From Beta vulgaris subsp. vulgaris (Eukaryota > Streptophyta > Magnoliopsida > Caryophyllales > Amaranthaceae), in the NCBI RefSeq assembly GCF_026745355.1, contig NC_079205.1, forward strand, positions 7,473,056 through 7,537,055: a stretch of 64,000 nucleotides of DNA, in the 5' to 3' direction. This document shows positions 1 to 11,974 of this stretch, in pieces (position 1 is the first letter of the stretch; every line of letters starts with the position of its first letter). Under the pieces are notes generated by a model. It ran no database searches. It had not been told where the DNA came from and saw only the letters and a program-made list of their open reading frames with translations. Both the position numbers and the translations under genes were made by a program.

Positions 1-129
1 TTTTGTTAAATTAATTATCATAAGAGATAATTAATAATTATTATTTTTTAAAAAGACGAATTTTAATAATAATTACTTCATAATAAATTTTGAGGGGTAG
101 TATTTACGTTAGGGGTAATATTTATGTTA

Positions 130-425
130 TTAATGGTCAATTTTCTTGTCTAATAAGGTCAAATAAGTTTCAATCAGGTCCAATAAAGGTCTAATAAGTT
201 TCAATCAGGTCCAATAAGGTCTAATAAGTTTCAATAAAGTCAATACGTTCCAATAAGGTCCAATAAGTTTCAATCAGGTTCTATAAGTTGAATCAGGTTC
301 AATCAGGTCCAATAAGTTGAATTAGGTCCAATCAGGTTTAATAAGTTCCAACAATAAGTTCAGTTCAGGTTCAATAAGTTCAGTTCAGATAAGGTCCAAT
401 AAGTTTAGGGTCAATAAGTTGAAGA
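130..425. repeat. Degenerate short-unit repeat (CAATAAGTT / CAATCAGGTC)
   Basis: A run of about 300 bp is built from variants of a 10-12 bp word such as 'caataaggtc', 'caataagttt' and 'caatcaggtc', with no strict period. Its reverse complement (aacttattg, ggaccttatt) matches the composition of the block at 23165-23400, so the two look like members of one dispersed family in opposite orientation. No coding potential is seen. Confidence 0.75.
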
Positions 426-439
426 CAACACACCCTATG

Positions 440-1180
440 AAGGTGAAATTATATTTGAGGAGTTATTCAGAAACGTACTTATTTTGGGACAAAAATGAAC
501 CAGATGGAGTACGCACAATCTGAACACCCAAGAAGTAATGAAGATCCCCCAAATTATTCATATTAAACTCAAAAATAAGAACATAGATGAATTTTTGAAT
601 AAGAATAGAGCTACTACTTGTGAGAACAATGTCAACATATATCTGAAGTATAAGAAGATTACCAGGAAATTTGAGAGTGAGAACAAGTGTCACAAATGCT
701 GAACTTGAAACCAATAGATAATAAGAAATTGCTAAAACGAGAGAACCAAGCTCGAGTAGCTTGTTTCAGACCATAAATGGACTTACAAAGACGACAAATA
801 TGATTGAGTTTAGATGGATGAACAAAACCTACAGGTTGACGCATATAAACCTCTTCATAAAGAAAAGCATATTTGACATCTAATTGACGAATAGTCCATT
901 TGAAAGAAACAACTATAGTGAGAACTAAGTGAACAATAGTAGGCTTAACAATAGGACAAAAGTTTTAAAGTAATTAATACATGCATGTTGGTGATTTCCT
1001 AAAACAACAAGTCTAGATTCGAACCACTACTCCACTGAACCATCAGAATTGCATTAGTTCCGATGAACCCACTTACAACCAATTAATTTTACAATCATAA
1101 TTACGAGGTACCAACTCCCATGTATCATTTTTAATCAAAGCAATATACAAAGTTAGATTATGGATAAGACCTTCATTAGA
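440..1180 (-). pseudogene. Ty1/Copia reverse transcriptase fragment
   Basis: Minus-strand translation in three broken frames follows the Copia RT order. First comes a NDTWELVP block near 1110-1150, then WTIRQLDVKYAFLYEEVYMRQ around 840-905, then LCKSIYGLKQATRAWF, then a YVDIVLT version of the YVDD box (one residue lost), then LGDLHYFLGVQI near 500. Frameshifts and stops separate the blocks, so it is dead. Gag, integrase, RNase H and LTRs are not visible nearby, so this is an orphan piece of a Copia polyprotein. Confidence 0.85.
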
Positions 1181-1500
1181 AGCTTCCAACATCGGAGAGA
1201 ACAATCCAAACATGAAGGATAATAATGAATCAGAGATTAATTGAAGCAAAGGAGAGAGAAGAAATTAAAAAGATGAGAGATAAAAGAAAATAGGAGAGGA
1301 AAAATCAATTTGGATGTTTTCTTTAAACATGGGCGAAATTATGTGGTTCAACACCAAAAAAACGTGGTATCTTATCGTGCATTTGCACACATGTTAATTG
1401 CTTTAAAATTGCCAGGTGTCATTAGTATACTAAATGGGCTTGCCATGCCGAACCATCCTTATAAGTCTTGTGTTTCAAATTTGTAAAATTTCATTGTATA
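1181..1500. other. Anonymous AT-rich spacer
   Basis: I see no recognisable coding, RNA or terminal-repeat signal between the Copia fragment and the MITE that starts at 1501. Confidence 0.5.
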
Positions 1501-1660
1501 TTCCCTCTATTTTTTTAAGATCTACATATTTTTCTTTTTCATATGTTTTTTTGAATATCTATTTATTGTGCTTTGCTCCTCTTTTGAGAAAAGATATGTA
1601 ATAATTTAATCATCCTTTGCCCATATTATCTCTCTTCCATGCTCCATATCTCCCTCATAT
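1501..1660. mobile_element. Stowaway-like MITE, left half (split by solo LTR)
   Basis: Starts after TA (1499-1500) with 'ttccctctatttttttaag', a Stowaway-type terminal repeat. The matching inverted end, reading 'aaaaaaatagag', lies at about 5793-5805 on the far side of the solo LTR. The two halves, 1501-1660 and 5682-5805, therefore look like one MITE of about 285 bp interrupted by the LTR insertion. Confidence 0.6.
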
Positions 1661-2202
1661 ATAATTGTGGTATCCGATTTTTTACTGTCTTAATTAACGG
1701 TCTGAATCCCATAAAAGTCTTTCGTTGGACTATGAGTTTTAGAAAACTTTGAAGTCGCCACCCTGTCAATATTTGAATAGGACAGAATTATTTATCATAA
1801 GATAGGGTTTTTGAAAAATAAGTCTTTATACCATAAGATAGGATTTGGGTTTAGGTTAAAAGGTGCGAACATCTAAAACTTGTCTCCTCTTCCGTTCTAA
1901 AGAACGAGCTCTTACTAAATACGTTATTTTCATTTTAAAGCAATCATAACTATTAAAAGAAAATCACATAATTTGCACATATACACATCAACCATTTTTA
2001 TTTACGACCAATATATCATTTGTACATATTAGGTTTGAGCACCGAAGTTGCATTATGTACCAATCATTACGGGATGGAAATCCACTCATGGATCAAAACC
2101 ATCGTAGTTCGATCTGTGTCTCACCCTAAATGACCAATTCCATTAGGGAAGAAAATGAAAATAGATTATGAATAACTTACCTTTAGAATTAAACAAATCT
2201 AT

Positions 2203-2625
2203 TAATCACTCCAATTAGTGATCAAAATGAGATTCAAATAATCACCCTAATTAGTGATCAAAAATAAAAGATTAAGATAATTACCTTAATTAGTGATTAA
2301 AGGAAGGGCGGATAATCACCTCAATTACTGATCAAAATGTAGGTTAGGAAATAATCACCCTAATTAGTAATTATTCAAGATTTAAGATAATCACCTTAAT
2401 TAGGAATTAAAGGAAAGAAAGATAATCACCTCAATTAGTGACGACAATGAAGGTTAGAAAATAATCACCCTAATTAATGATTAGATATGATGAAATGTTA
2501 AGGTGATCACCCAAATTAGTGATTAATCAGAGTTTAAGATAATCGCCCTAAATTAGTGATTAAATATGATGAAAGATTGATATAATCACCCAAATTAGTG
2601 ATTAAACTTAAGATCTTTTAAGAGA
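2203..2625. repeat. Tandem array of near-palindromic AATCACcctAATTAGTGATT units
   Basis: About eleven copies of a roughly 40-bp unit each carry a core close to AATCAC-(c)TAATTA-GTGATT, which reads nearly the same on both strands. Intervening spacers are A/G-rich (for example 'aaaggaaagaaagat'). Copies are diverged but the palindromic core is the best kept part. The array sits in the 5' region of the solo LTR. Confidence 0.85.
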
Positions 2626-4964
2626 GGTCTTAAAATTAAGACTTTCTTCCTAATTAAAGGCTTTTGGATGGATGAGAAATAATCTTAATTCATTTTTAGC
2701 AAGAAGATCAATTTGAAACGGAATATGGAGATTGTGTCTGGCTAATCGAAATTTGACCATTTAAAGTGAGAAACGTGAAACGGCCTAAAATCAATTAGGA
2801 GATCATAATTACCTTTCTAATTATGTCAAATTATATAATTGATCCATTTGAAGATGGAGAACAATTTTGAAAATGTAAGATGGATCGTCATACAATTTAA
2901 CTTAGTTAGCTTTGAAATTTTTCCTCTTAATTGAGCTTGGGTCATTTAATACATATACTATGATTTATTGGGCCCAACTTGCAATATTTGTAACATTGGT
3001 TGCTCGTTTTATTCAAAAAGAATTGCTGAACTATTTATGAAAATTATGCATAAACATCTCCATATTATCCATGAATTGAGTGTTGTAATAAATATTTAGA
3101 AGAAACTATTATTACAATAATATGTACAAATTCTATGATCTATACAAATCTTGAATCTTGATCTTCACCATAATGCTCCTTGATCTTTATCTCATTAAAA
3201 GGACTTTATGCAGTTCATGTTTTCTTGTAAACTTGTGAAAGTTAAGATTAATCAATTTTTTTGATTTGATTTTTTATGATGATTTTTATTTACTTAATAA
3301 AAATGAGTCATTTTAAGATAAACTTAAAATTTAAAGACTTTTAACTAACATTTTTGTGGGTGAAAACAAAACATTTTTTTTATGAAACTTGAGTTAATCA
3401 CTTTATTTCATTTTCCAAATTACACTTTTGTTCTTGTACTGACTTATAAAATTCCTAACTTTCTTTACAAAGCGTGAAATTGAGCATATGATACACTTAT
3501 GAAATTGAGCATGTGACAACTCGAATTATGGCGAATTTTATTTTAAAACCAGTGAAAACAAGACCTATCCAATTTGTTCTTTGAAACCTAACTTATTGAA
3601 CTTAACGTGAAGTGAATTTTGGTATTAACATTCTAGACACTTTGAAGGACTAGAATAGAAATTTTCACCTGAATTGGACATTTTTAAGATCCCTTTTTAT
3701 TTATTTTCTTGACTAAAGAGAAAATCGGCTTTTTCAAATTAAGTCATTTGCATGAACGATTTTTTAAAATTGAGATAAAAGTTTTATAAAATTTATATGA
3801 ACATGATTTTTATGTTTTTGAGAAGCTACCCATGTCTACTTTAAAGATTATGATTTTAGTTTTATCTAAATGAGTTTAGTTTGAGCTTTATTGAAAGAAC
3901 AAGCTTATGTGATAATGGACAAAACCAATTTTTCGCAACAATATTGAACTTTATTGGAAAAATATTACATCCTATAAATTTCTTACATAATACAGACGAA
4001 AAATAAAATGAAGTACGAAATTGAAACTGACTATAATTACATCATCACATTTTTTTTATGTAGATGTTTTTGCACAACCCTACTTTAATTTTTTTATGAA
4101 AACGTATTTTTGGTGATGAATAACAACTTGATTAAGAAAAATCACAGAAATACATTATTTCCTAAGAGTCTTCCCATTAGAGTTGACTATTAGGTGGGGT
4201 GATTTAAGGTTGTGAACCTATTAGAACTTTCACATACCCAAATCACTCCAAAAATTAAAAAAATGATAAGAAAAAAAAAAGTTAGTATATGATCAAGAAG
4301 ATAATTAATAAAAATAACAAGAACTTAATTGTACTTTACAAACTCAATGATGCACTTCCTTTGCAAAGTTTTCTACTTTTTTTGTGTGATTTTCTTAGTT
4401 TTTGAGTGAGCTTCTAAGTTCACTACTTGATTACTAACTAAAACCCTTTTTTGTGTTTCTCTTTGATGAATTTATTACTACTAATACTTTCCTAACTTTT
4501 ACTTTCTTTTTTCTTGAATAAGATTTTTGTTAGAGTAAGGAAGTAGAGAAGATGAGACTAGTATTGAAATTGTGAGAAGTTAAGTTGTGTTTTTGAGTTG
4601 TGTGTTGTTCTTTTTTGTTATTTTTATTGTGTGGTCTTTTTGTTCTTGTTAACGAAAACAAAGCGGGGTATTTCAAAAGAGGTGATGAACTAGGGTTTGA
4701 AAAAGGTAAGAAAAAAAATTAGTTTTTTCAACCAAAAATCTAATTTGTATCCTCCCATATTACCTTATAAACATCACACTAATGCCATCCCCTTAATGAC
4801 ATCACTAAATCCCCTCAAATCTTCCTACATCATCAAATTTATGGGAAATGTCAATATTCTAATTCACTTTAGATTTGATTTTGATCTTTACACTAAGGAG
4901 GTGAAATTCGAATTTCAGCACATCCTAAAATGTAGAAATGCATCGAAAATCGTGAAAGAGAGTT

Positions 4965-5115
4965 GACCGGGCTACTGCCCCAAACATAGGAGCCTGCGTT
5001 GGCACATAATCATACGCTTGGCGCACGGGCTTGCGTCTGGCACAAGACTCCCTTTTCGCGCTGGGCGCATGATCATCAGTCTGGCGTATGTCCATGTGCC
5101 TGACGCACAACTCAA
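4965..5115. other. GC-rich patch with repeated GCGCA/CTGGC words inside the solo LTR
   Basis: About 150 bp are much richer in G+C than the surrounding LTR. They contain recurring words such as 'ttggcgcacgggc', 'tgcgtctggcac', 'gctgggcgcatg' and 'ctgacgcac'. The two minus-strand frames open here (4925-5184) overlap each other and resemble no protein I recognise; I do not call a gene. Confidence 0.5.
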
Positions 5116-5681
5116 ATCCTCCGAAATATCCGGATTCTTGGCCCTTACATTTTGGATTTGATTCTTTTTTTCACTCCTTTTCACGATTCTTATTCCTTAA
5201 CTAATGGATCCACGATGTGATTAGTGGGTAAAGAATATATTCTTATTCTTTATCCAATGAATAATGAGTTGACCATCAAGAAAACTGATTTCCGCCAGTT
5301 TGGAGAGACGATTCTGGAGCCTAATTGCGACTCTTTTTTTTCGGTTTTTTGAAAAAATAACTTGAAATAATTAACGAAAATTCATCAGATTAGTAAAGAC
5401 AAACATGATTCTTTGACAAATCATTTTATTAAAATTGATGGTTGTAGTCGTTGACTACGATTTTCGAAAAATTATATTTGTAAATTGTAATTGTGTGACG
5501 AACACGTAAAAATGAAAAGCCACACGACGGAATGAAACTCACGCTCCAAGACGAAACACATCTCTGGTGGGCGCGCTCTCCAAGATGTACGATGGTTCTC
5601 ATTATTTTTATTTCTTTTGAAAAATCTTTATTGCGAAATTCTAATACTAATAGGGGTTCAAATTTTGGTGTCTACAATAAT

Positions 5682-5805
5682 AAAGGTTCACTGCTTCTCC
5701 TCATTAAAAAAAGAAAGTAAAGAAGCTAAGTGGATCCACTTTTTACACACTTTATGCGATTTGCTTTAAAGTGTGTATGTACAATAGAATTTCAAAAAAA
5801 TAGAG
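5682..5805. mobile_element. Stowaway-like MITE, right half
   Basis: Right half of the MITE that begins at 1501. The end 'gtatgtacaatag...caaaaaaatagag' is the inverted counterpart of 'ctctatttttttaag...tctacata' at the left. It abuts the plastid-derived infA remnant. Confidence 0.5.
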
Positions 5806-5965
5806 CACTTCCTCATGGTATCTTCTGTTTCTAGGTTATGTTTTACGAAGGATACAACGTAGTTCTATACGAATCCTGTCGGGAGATAGAGTTAAGATTG
5901 AAGTAAGCCGTTTTGATTCAACCAGAGGTCAAAAATTTATAGACTCCGCAACAAAGATTCGAGCG
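5806..5965 (+). pseudogene. infA: Plastid infA remnant (translation initiation factor IF-1)
   Basis: Translation of the plus strand gives [20 protein letters not shown] followed by [12 protein letters not shown], matching the C-terminal half of plastid IF-1. An SLPHGIF-like stretch near 5806-5825 matches the N-terminal half, with bases lost between the two. The 5' end is missing at the MITE boundary and frames shift, so it is non-functional. It lies just upstream of rpl36, as in plastomes. Confidence 0.8.
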
Positions 5966-6086
5966 ATTAGTTAGTTTTTCAACTTCAACACTCCTTTCTC
6001 CATGAATATAATTCAAGATTCAAAATATCAAGAAACTTATTTTCTTCCAAGAAATAAATTTAAAATTAAAACAAGGAATAACAAAT

Positions 6087-6196
6087 ATGAAAATAAGGGC
6101 TTCCGTTCATAAAATTTGTGAAAAATGTCGAATGATCCGTAGACGGGGATGAATTATAGTAATTTGTTCTAACCCCATAAACAACAACAAGGATAA
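6087..6196 (+). pseudogene. rpl36: Plastid rpl36 remnant (ribosomal protein L36)
   Basis: Starts ATG AAA ATA and reads MKIRASVHKICEKCRMIRRR, the highly conserved start of plastid L36 (normally 37 residues). Then 'ggatga' puts a stop after RRRG. The downstream part IIVICSNP is recognisable, followed by a frameshifted tail that still ends in 'ggataa'. It is near full length but inactivated by the stop and indels. Confidence 0.88.
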
Positions 6197-6347
6197 TCAT
6201 TCTACTATACTAAAAACTAAAAGGAATTTTCTAAAAGAAAAGAAGTGCTAAAAGATTGAATTGATGTAAAAAAAATGGAAGGCTTTGTTTTGACATGAAA
6301 TTGATATATCCATAGATCTTTGACTCATATTTATGAGATAATAAAAT

Positions 6348-6560
6348 ATGGAAAAACCTATACCAAAAATTGGTTCATGTAGAAATGGATGTATTAGTTC
6401 GCGTAAAAGTGCACGCAAAATACCAAAGGGTGTTGTTCATGTCCAAGCAAGTTTCAATAATACTATTGTAACTGATACAGATGTAAGAGGTCGGGTAGTT
6501 TCTTAGGCTTATGTCGGTACTTGTAGATTCAGGGGTACAAAGAGAGGTACACCATTTGCG
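6348..6560 (+). pseudogene. rps11: Plastid rps11 remnant (ribosomal protein S11)
   Basis: From the ATG at 6348 the frame reads [20 protein letters not shown] and continues [20 protein letters not shown], clearly plastid S11. It also shows DVRGRVVS followed by a TAG where tryptophan is expected, then [11 protein letters not shown]. The gene stops abruptly at about 6560, roughly half of the usual 138 codons, where it is fused to rpoA sequence. The C-terminal half and the rps11-rpoA spacer are deleted. Confidence 0.9.
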
Positions 6561-6862
6561 GGCGCTTTATTGTCTCTCCACTTATGAAAGGTCAAGGTGA
6601 TATAATATGCATTGCAATGCGAAAAGTGTTGCTTGGTGAAATACAAGGAACATGTATCACACGTGCAAATTTTGAGAAAATACCACACGAATACTCGACC
6701 ATATTAGATATTCAAGAATCAGTACACAATTTTAATGAATTTGAAAGAAATAGTATTGATAAGTAATCTATATGGAACTTGTGAGGCATCTATTTTCGTA
6801 CGGGACCCAGATGTGTAATTGCTCAAGATATCATCTTGCCACCTTATGTAGAAACAGTTGAC
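6561..6862 (+). pseudogene. rpoA: Plastid rpoA fragment (RNA polymerase alpha subunit)
   Basis: Reads [20 protein letters not shown], then [20 protein letters not shown] and [18 protein letters not shown], the N-terminal domain of plastid alpha. After a frameshift it shows [11 protein letters not shown] and AQDIILPP. Both ends are artificial: the 5' end joins rps11 at about 6561 and the 3' end joins inverted rbcL at about 6855-6866. Only about a quarter to a third of the gene remains. Confidence 0.9.
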
Positions 6863-8382
<1,520 letters not shown>

Positions 8383-8905
8383 ATGTGAACCAATTCTACT
8401 ACTTCTAGTCTTGGGGATCCGACACTTGAAAAAAAAAAACGGGGGCGTATCGCTCAAATTATTGGTGTGGTACTGTACGTAGCTTTTCCTCCAGGCAAGA
8501 TGCCAAATATTTACAACGTTCTAGTAGTTACGGGTCAAGATACTACTGGTCAACCAATTAATGTAACTTGTGAGGTACAACCATTATTAGGAAATAATCG
8601 AGTTAGGGTTGTAACTATGAGTGCTACGTATGGTCTAATGCGAGAAATGTAAGTTATTGATACATAAGCTCCTTTAAGTGTTCCAGTGGGCGACGCGACT
8701 CTCGGACGAATTTTTAAGTGCTTGGGAAATCTGTTGATAATTTAGGTCCTGTAGATACTCGCACAACATCTCCTATGCACTAGATGTGCGCCTGCCTTTA
8801 CATAATTAGATACAAAATTATCTTTTTTTGAATTAAAGTGGTAGATCTTTCAGCCCCTTATCCTTGTGGAGGAAAGATCGGACTATGTGGAGGTGCGGGA
8901 GTAAG
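8383..8905 (+). pseudogene. atpB: Plastid atpB fragment (ATP synthase CF1 beta subunit)
   Basis: The start codon at 8383 is followed at once by TGA. The frame then gives TTSSLGxx[57 protein letters not shown] and [11 protein letters not shown]. After shifts come LSVPVG, LGRIF, NLGPVDTRTTSP and finally KVVDLSAPYP and GGKIGLCGGAG, ending just before the P-loop GKT. About 170 of roughly 498 codons remain, with several stops. Confidence 0.93.
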
Positions 8906-9129
8906 TAGCGTATGTATTTCATTAAATCTGAAAAATGTTTCTTTGAATTTATCCATAATTGCTAGTTCTTATGAGAGAAGAAGAGTAGTTACCGGAAAAT
9001 TTTGAGGCTCACACATCAGTTTCAAGTGCCGACCATTTCACAGAATTATTAAAGGCTAGCAATTCGGTGACAAAGTGTCAATGCATTCGGATTAGAGAAT
9101 TAAAGTAAAGGTTTTTTTTTTTTGAGTGA
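8906..9129. other. Unassigned sequence next to the plastid insertion
   Basis: Directly after the atpB homology stops I cannot assign the sequence. It may be further rearranged plastid DNA or nuclear flank. It ends in a T-rich run before the repeat at 9130. Confidence 0.35.
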
Positions 9130-9290
9130 ATTAATGGAAATCCAGTCCAGTTCAGTTCAAACAAATTCACTTCAATTCGATGCAGTTTAGTTGAGCTTAG
9201 TGCAATTTGCACAAAGTCCTCTCACAGTTTCACTTCAGTTCCATTCAATTATGTTCAGTTAATTTCAGTTTAATTCAGTTTACAAGAACA
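9130..9290. repeat. Degenerate TTCAGTTCAATTCAGT repeat
   Basis: About 160 bp of irregular repeats of words such as 'cagttcagttca', 'acttcaattcg' and 'tcagtttaattcagttt'. In texture it resembles the blocks at 130-425 and 23165-23400 but has its own word set. Confidence 0.6.
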
Positions 9291-9666
9291 AGGCCTAACA
9301 ATTATGTTTATGCTCAAGGTTAGACTCATATTCGTGTTTGGGAAAAGTCAAAAAATTTAAGGTTTAAACAATATAACTGAAAAACGAAATAATCGGAAAA
9401 AGTACCACTAGTCTTAAATATTTTATTGTTTTTCTATTCGGTGATTAGCTGATCCAAGCAGGGTCAGTTATCATAAATTGGGGGTAAGAAGGGGTATTCG
9501 AACCCATAAGAAAACTTATAGAGAGTGGAAACTAGGGATTTATATTCGAAAACAAACATTTACACAAACTCCCCAAATAAAAGTTGATGAGAGTCAAACA
9601 CCCGACCGTGAGGTTGGGAGGTGGCAGCTCTAATCGTTGGGCTACCACAATTCAATTAATATTTCA
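9291..9666. other. Anonymous spacer
   Basis: AT-rich with no coding signal. The stretch near 9590-9650 contains 'gaggttgggaggtggcag', a phrase of a type I associate with plant repeats, but no boundaries can be drawn. Confidence 0.4.
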
Positions 9667-9906
9667 CTACTTATTAGGCCCGAGCTATGCTCCGGGTAAG
9701 AAAAATATTCGTTTATTAATGTAATACTTTATAATAGTAACACTAAATACAACTTGGCCTAGTGGTTAAAACTTTAGTATATGTACTTGAGGTCTCGAGA
9801 TCAAACCCTATATTGTACATAGATTATATGAACCAAAACTCTATAGGGAGAGCGCCACGTGATACAATTTATTGTTTTCGCACGCCTTTTAATTTATTTG
9901 TATAGA
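9667..9906 (-). mobile_element. Non-autonomous Helitron (240 bp)
   Basis: On the minus strand the element starts TCTATACAAATAAATT preceded by A. It ends with a GC-rich hairpin (CCCGGAGC-ata-GCTCGGG) followed by CCTAATAAGTAG and then T, so it sits between A and T without target duplication. This is the Helitron pattern (5' TC, 3' hairpin plus CTRR; the last motif is GTAG here, one change away). The copy at 46321-46583 is the same family in the other orientation, sharing GGCGTGCG near the 5' end, GCCACGTGGCGCTCTCC-like sequence and the hairpin. It encodes no RepHel protein. Confidence 0.85.
9755..9807 (+). promoter_or_regulatory. tRNA-like Pol III A and B boxes inside the Helitron
   Basis: TGGCCTAGTGG (9755-9765) fits the A-box pattern, and GATCAAACC (9799-9807) fits the B-box pattern GWTCRANNC. 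They lie on the strand opposite to the Helitron orientation. The related copy at 46321-46583 keeps both (TGGTCTAGTAG and GATCAAAAC on its minus strand). This suggests a captured tRNA or SINE head. Whether it is transcribed is unknown. Confidence 0.5.
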
Positions 9907-10832
9907 TAGATTCTGCATGTGGAAAATTTATTTTCAATATAATTGTTTCTTTCTGAATTGACACGTAATTAAGAGGGTGATAGTACTTTATTAATGATGC
10001 GAAGAAATTAGTAATGTTAACTCCTGAACGGTGGGTTTTGTAAGGCAGGTAGGACCGCGCGCAAATGGGCAGGGCGTTGTGCTTGATGAATGGAATTTTC
10101 TTATTGTATTTAGTACTATTATCCCTCCTTAAATTTAAGCAGTTATGCTATCTGTTTTTCCAAGAAATGAATGTTCTAGGGCGAGAATGTTGTGTGCGCA
10201 TAGTTCTGTGTTGTTTATGGGAGACACAGACAGTAATGCAAATCTTTGACTGTTGACACATTCCAAGTTATAATTTATTTGATTTCGTCCTTTTGCTTTA
10301 AAGTTTCAACCTACAGTGCTTTAGTTATAGTGATTGGATTTTTTAAAAAAATTGTAACATAAAATTATAAGGTAGAGTTTGAGCAATATTAATCATTGAT
10401 TAAAATTTGAAATTTCATGACAACCTTAATTAATATATATAAAACTTGTTATAGGAAAAATGGAGTATATTATAGTAACACATATACTTAAGAAATGAAA
10501 ATAAAATTATACAGAACAATCCTAAATCTTTTCTTTTTTGGGTCTTCCATCACAAAACATCTTGATAAGAAGGACTCTATTTGACCAGCGTCTCTTGCAG
10601 GTTAACCAATCCAGTTACATAGGTCAACGCTTGAAAAGTATGGAGATAAACAGATCCTTACTCCCAAACACAAGTAGGTAGTTTGGTACGAACTTGTAAC
10701 CTTAAAGTCACAAGGTGAGCTCCACCACCTCCACGAAGCAAGCTTGGTTACACAACAATCCAAAATAATGTGTCAACTAATTATAAGAAAATTGGAGTAA
10801 TCAATATGTAAGTTATACCAGTTTGCACATAA
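9907..10832. other. Anonymous spacer
   Basis: No supported gene. The 63-codon frame at 10065-10256 is hydrophobic by chance composition and resembles nothing I recognise. The segment 10510-10760 has more balanced composition but no identifiable domain. Confidence 0.4.
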
Positions 10833-11091
10833 TCCCTCTTTGTTTTGTTCCTATTTGACATCTTGATATTATTTACAATTAGAGAAAAAACTTCTAAATT
10901 CTTTTAATCATTAAGGAAGAAAATATAGTCATGTGAGATCTTGTTTGATTCATTACAATGAGTATTTCATTTAATATGCAATTGTTATAAATTTTACTAA
11001 TGTCAATAAAAGACATGTAAGGTTAAAGATCGAAGTACATTGACAAAAGTGCAAAGCAAAAGTAAGATAAAGAAAAAAAATACAAAGGGAG
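10833..11091. mobile_element. Stowaway-like MITE (about 259 bp)
   Basis: Left end 'tccctctttgttttgttc' and right end 'aaatacaaagggag' are inverted counterparts, and TA follows the right end. The inner phrase 'catgtgagatcttgtttgat' also appears in variant form at about 17060-17095 and 30310-30330, marking one MITE family with at least three copies here. Confidence 0.75.
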
Positions 11092-11221
11092 TATTAAAGA
11101 AAGCATAAAAGTCTACAAATGTCCTTATTACGAGTGTAATAACTGTAAGAAAGAGCCACATTAGTAACGAATTTCTGCGACCAAACAAAAATCTGTTGTT
11201 AATTAAAAAAGTAGTCTTTTA

Positions 11222-11815
11222 TCTCTATTATATAAGGGAAGGGGGGAGCAATGGTGTCCTCTTTTGAAATGCCTATTTTGCCCCCCTTCCCATTCTAAAT
11301 TACAAATTCACTTACAAATCAAAGGGGGCTTCAAACAAAAATACCAAAAATATAATTATAACAATCACTCACAAGTCAACTAAAATCATAAAATTGCATA
11401 ATTTACGTTATGCAAAACACTAAAATGAGGAAACTTTATAGAAACTTAAAAATTCACTTACAAACTACAACCTATGAAAAAATTGACTTGAAATCAAAGT
11501 GTCCACTTTCTTTACAATTTATGAAGTACTATACTTAATTCAAAAATCAACTAAAAAATTATAATATCAGAAATCATAAATAAATTCAATAAAATTTCTA
11601 TTTTGTCCATAAAATTTAACTTTGAAAAGTAAAAAAAAAAAAAAAAAAAGAATGGTGAGAGACTTAAGTGACGGAAACTAAACCAATCAAAATTTGCAAC
11701 TATAAACAATTATACTTTGTATGTCTAATGTTCAAATTTTGACTCTTATGCCGAAGAAAATCGAGTTTCTGTTTCGAAAAAAATTCAAGCACGCATCGTG
11801 TGCAAAAAATTCTAG
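11222..11815 (+). mobile_element. Non-autonomous Helitron (594 bp)
   Basis: Starts TCTCTATTATATAAGGG directly after an A. It ends with the hairpin GCACgcatcGTGTGC, about ten bases of A-rich spacer, and CTAG followed by T. These are textbook Helitron ends inserted between A and T. The interior is AT-rich, has no RepHel coding sequence and no clear gene fragment. It differs in sequence from the 240-263 bp Helitrons elsewhere in the window. Confidence 0.9.
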
Positions 11816-11974
11816 TTTGTTTCCTAAAGCAACTTAGACTAATCTATTTTTTAGGGTGTATGAAAATATTTTCTGGTTTTCTTTGATAAGTAAGATATTG
11901 CATTGAAAGCCAAACAACAATATTACATCCTAAGCTGCAACAACAGTATCACATCAACATCTATACACCAATAA

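Larger units (their letters stand above)
1666..5676. mobile_element. Solo LTR of a large LTR retrotransposon (about 4.0 kb)
   Basis: The element begins TGTGGTATCC and ends GGTGTCTACA, so the termini are TG...CA with imperfect inverted ends (TGT-G---CC / GG---C-ACA). The five bases before it (1661-1665, ataat) are repeated exactly after it (5677-5681). There is no gag-pol between the ends, no second LTR and no primer-binding site, which is the structure left by recombination between two LTRs. The phrase 'aagtcgccaccctgt' near the 5' end (about 1750) and the long LTR length resemble the Tat/Ogre branch of Ty3/Gypsy, but the family is inference. It holds an array of palindromic repeats (2203-2625) and a GC-rich patch (4965-5115). 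Confidence 0.8.
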
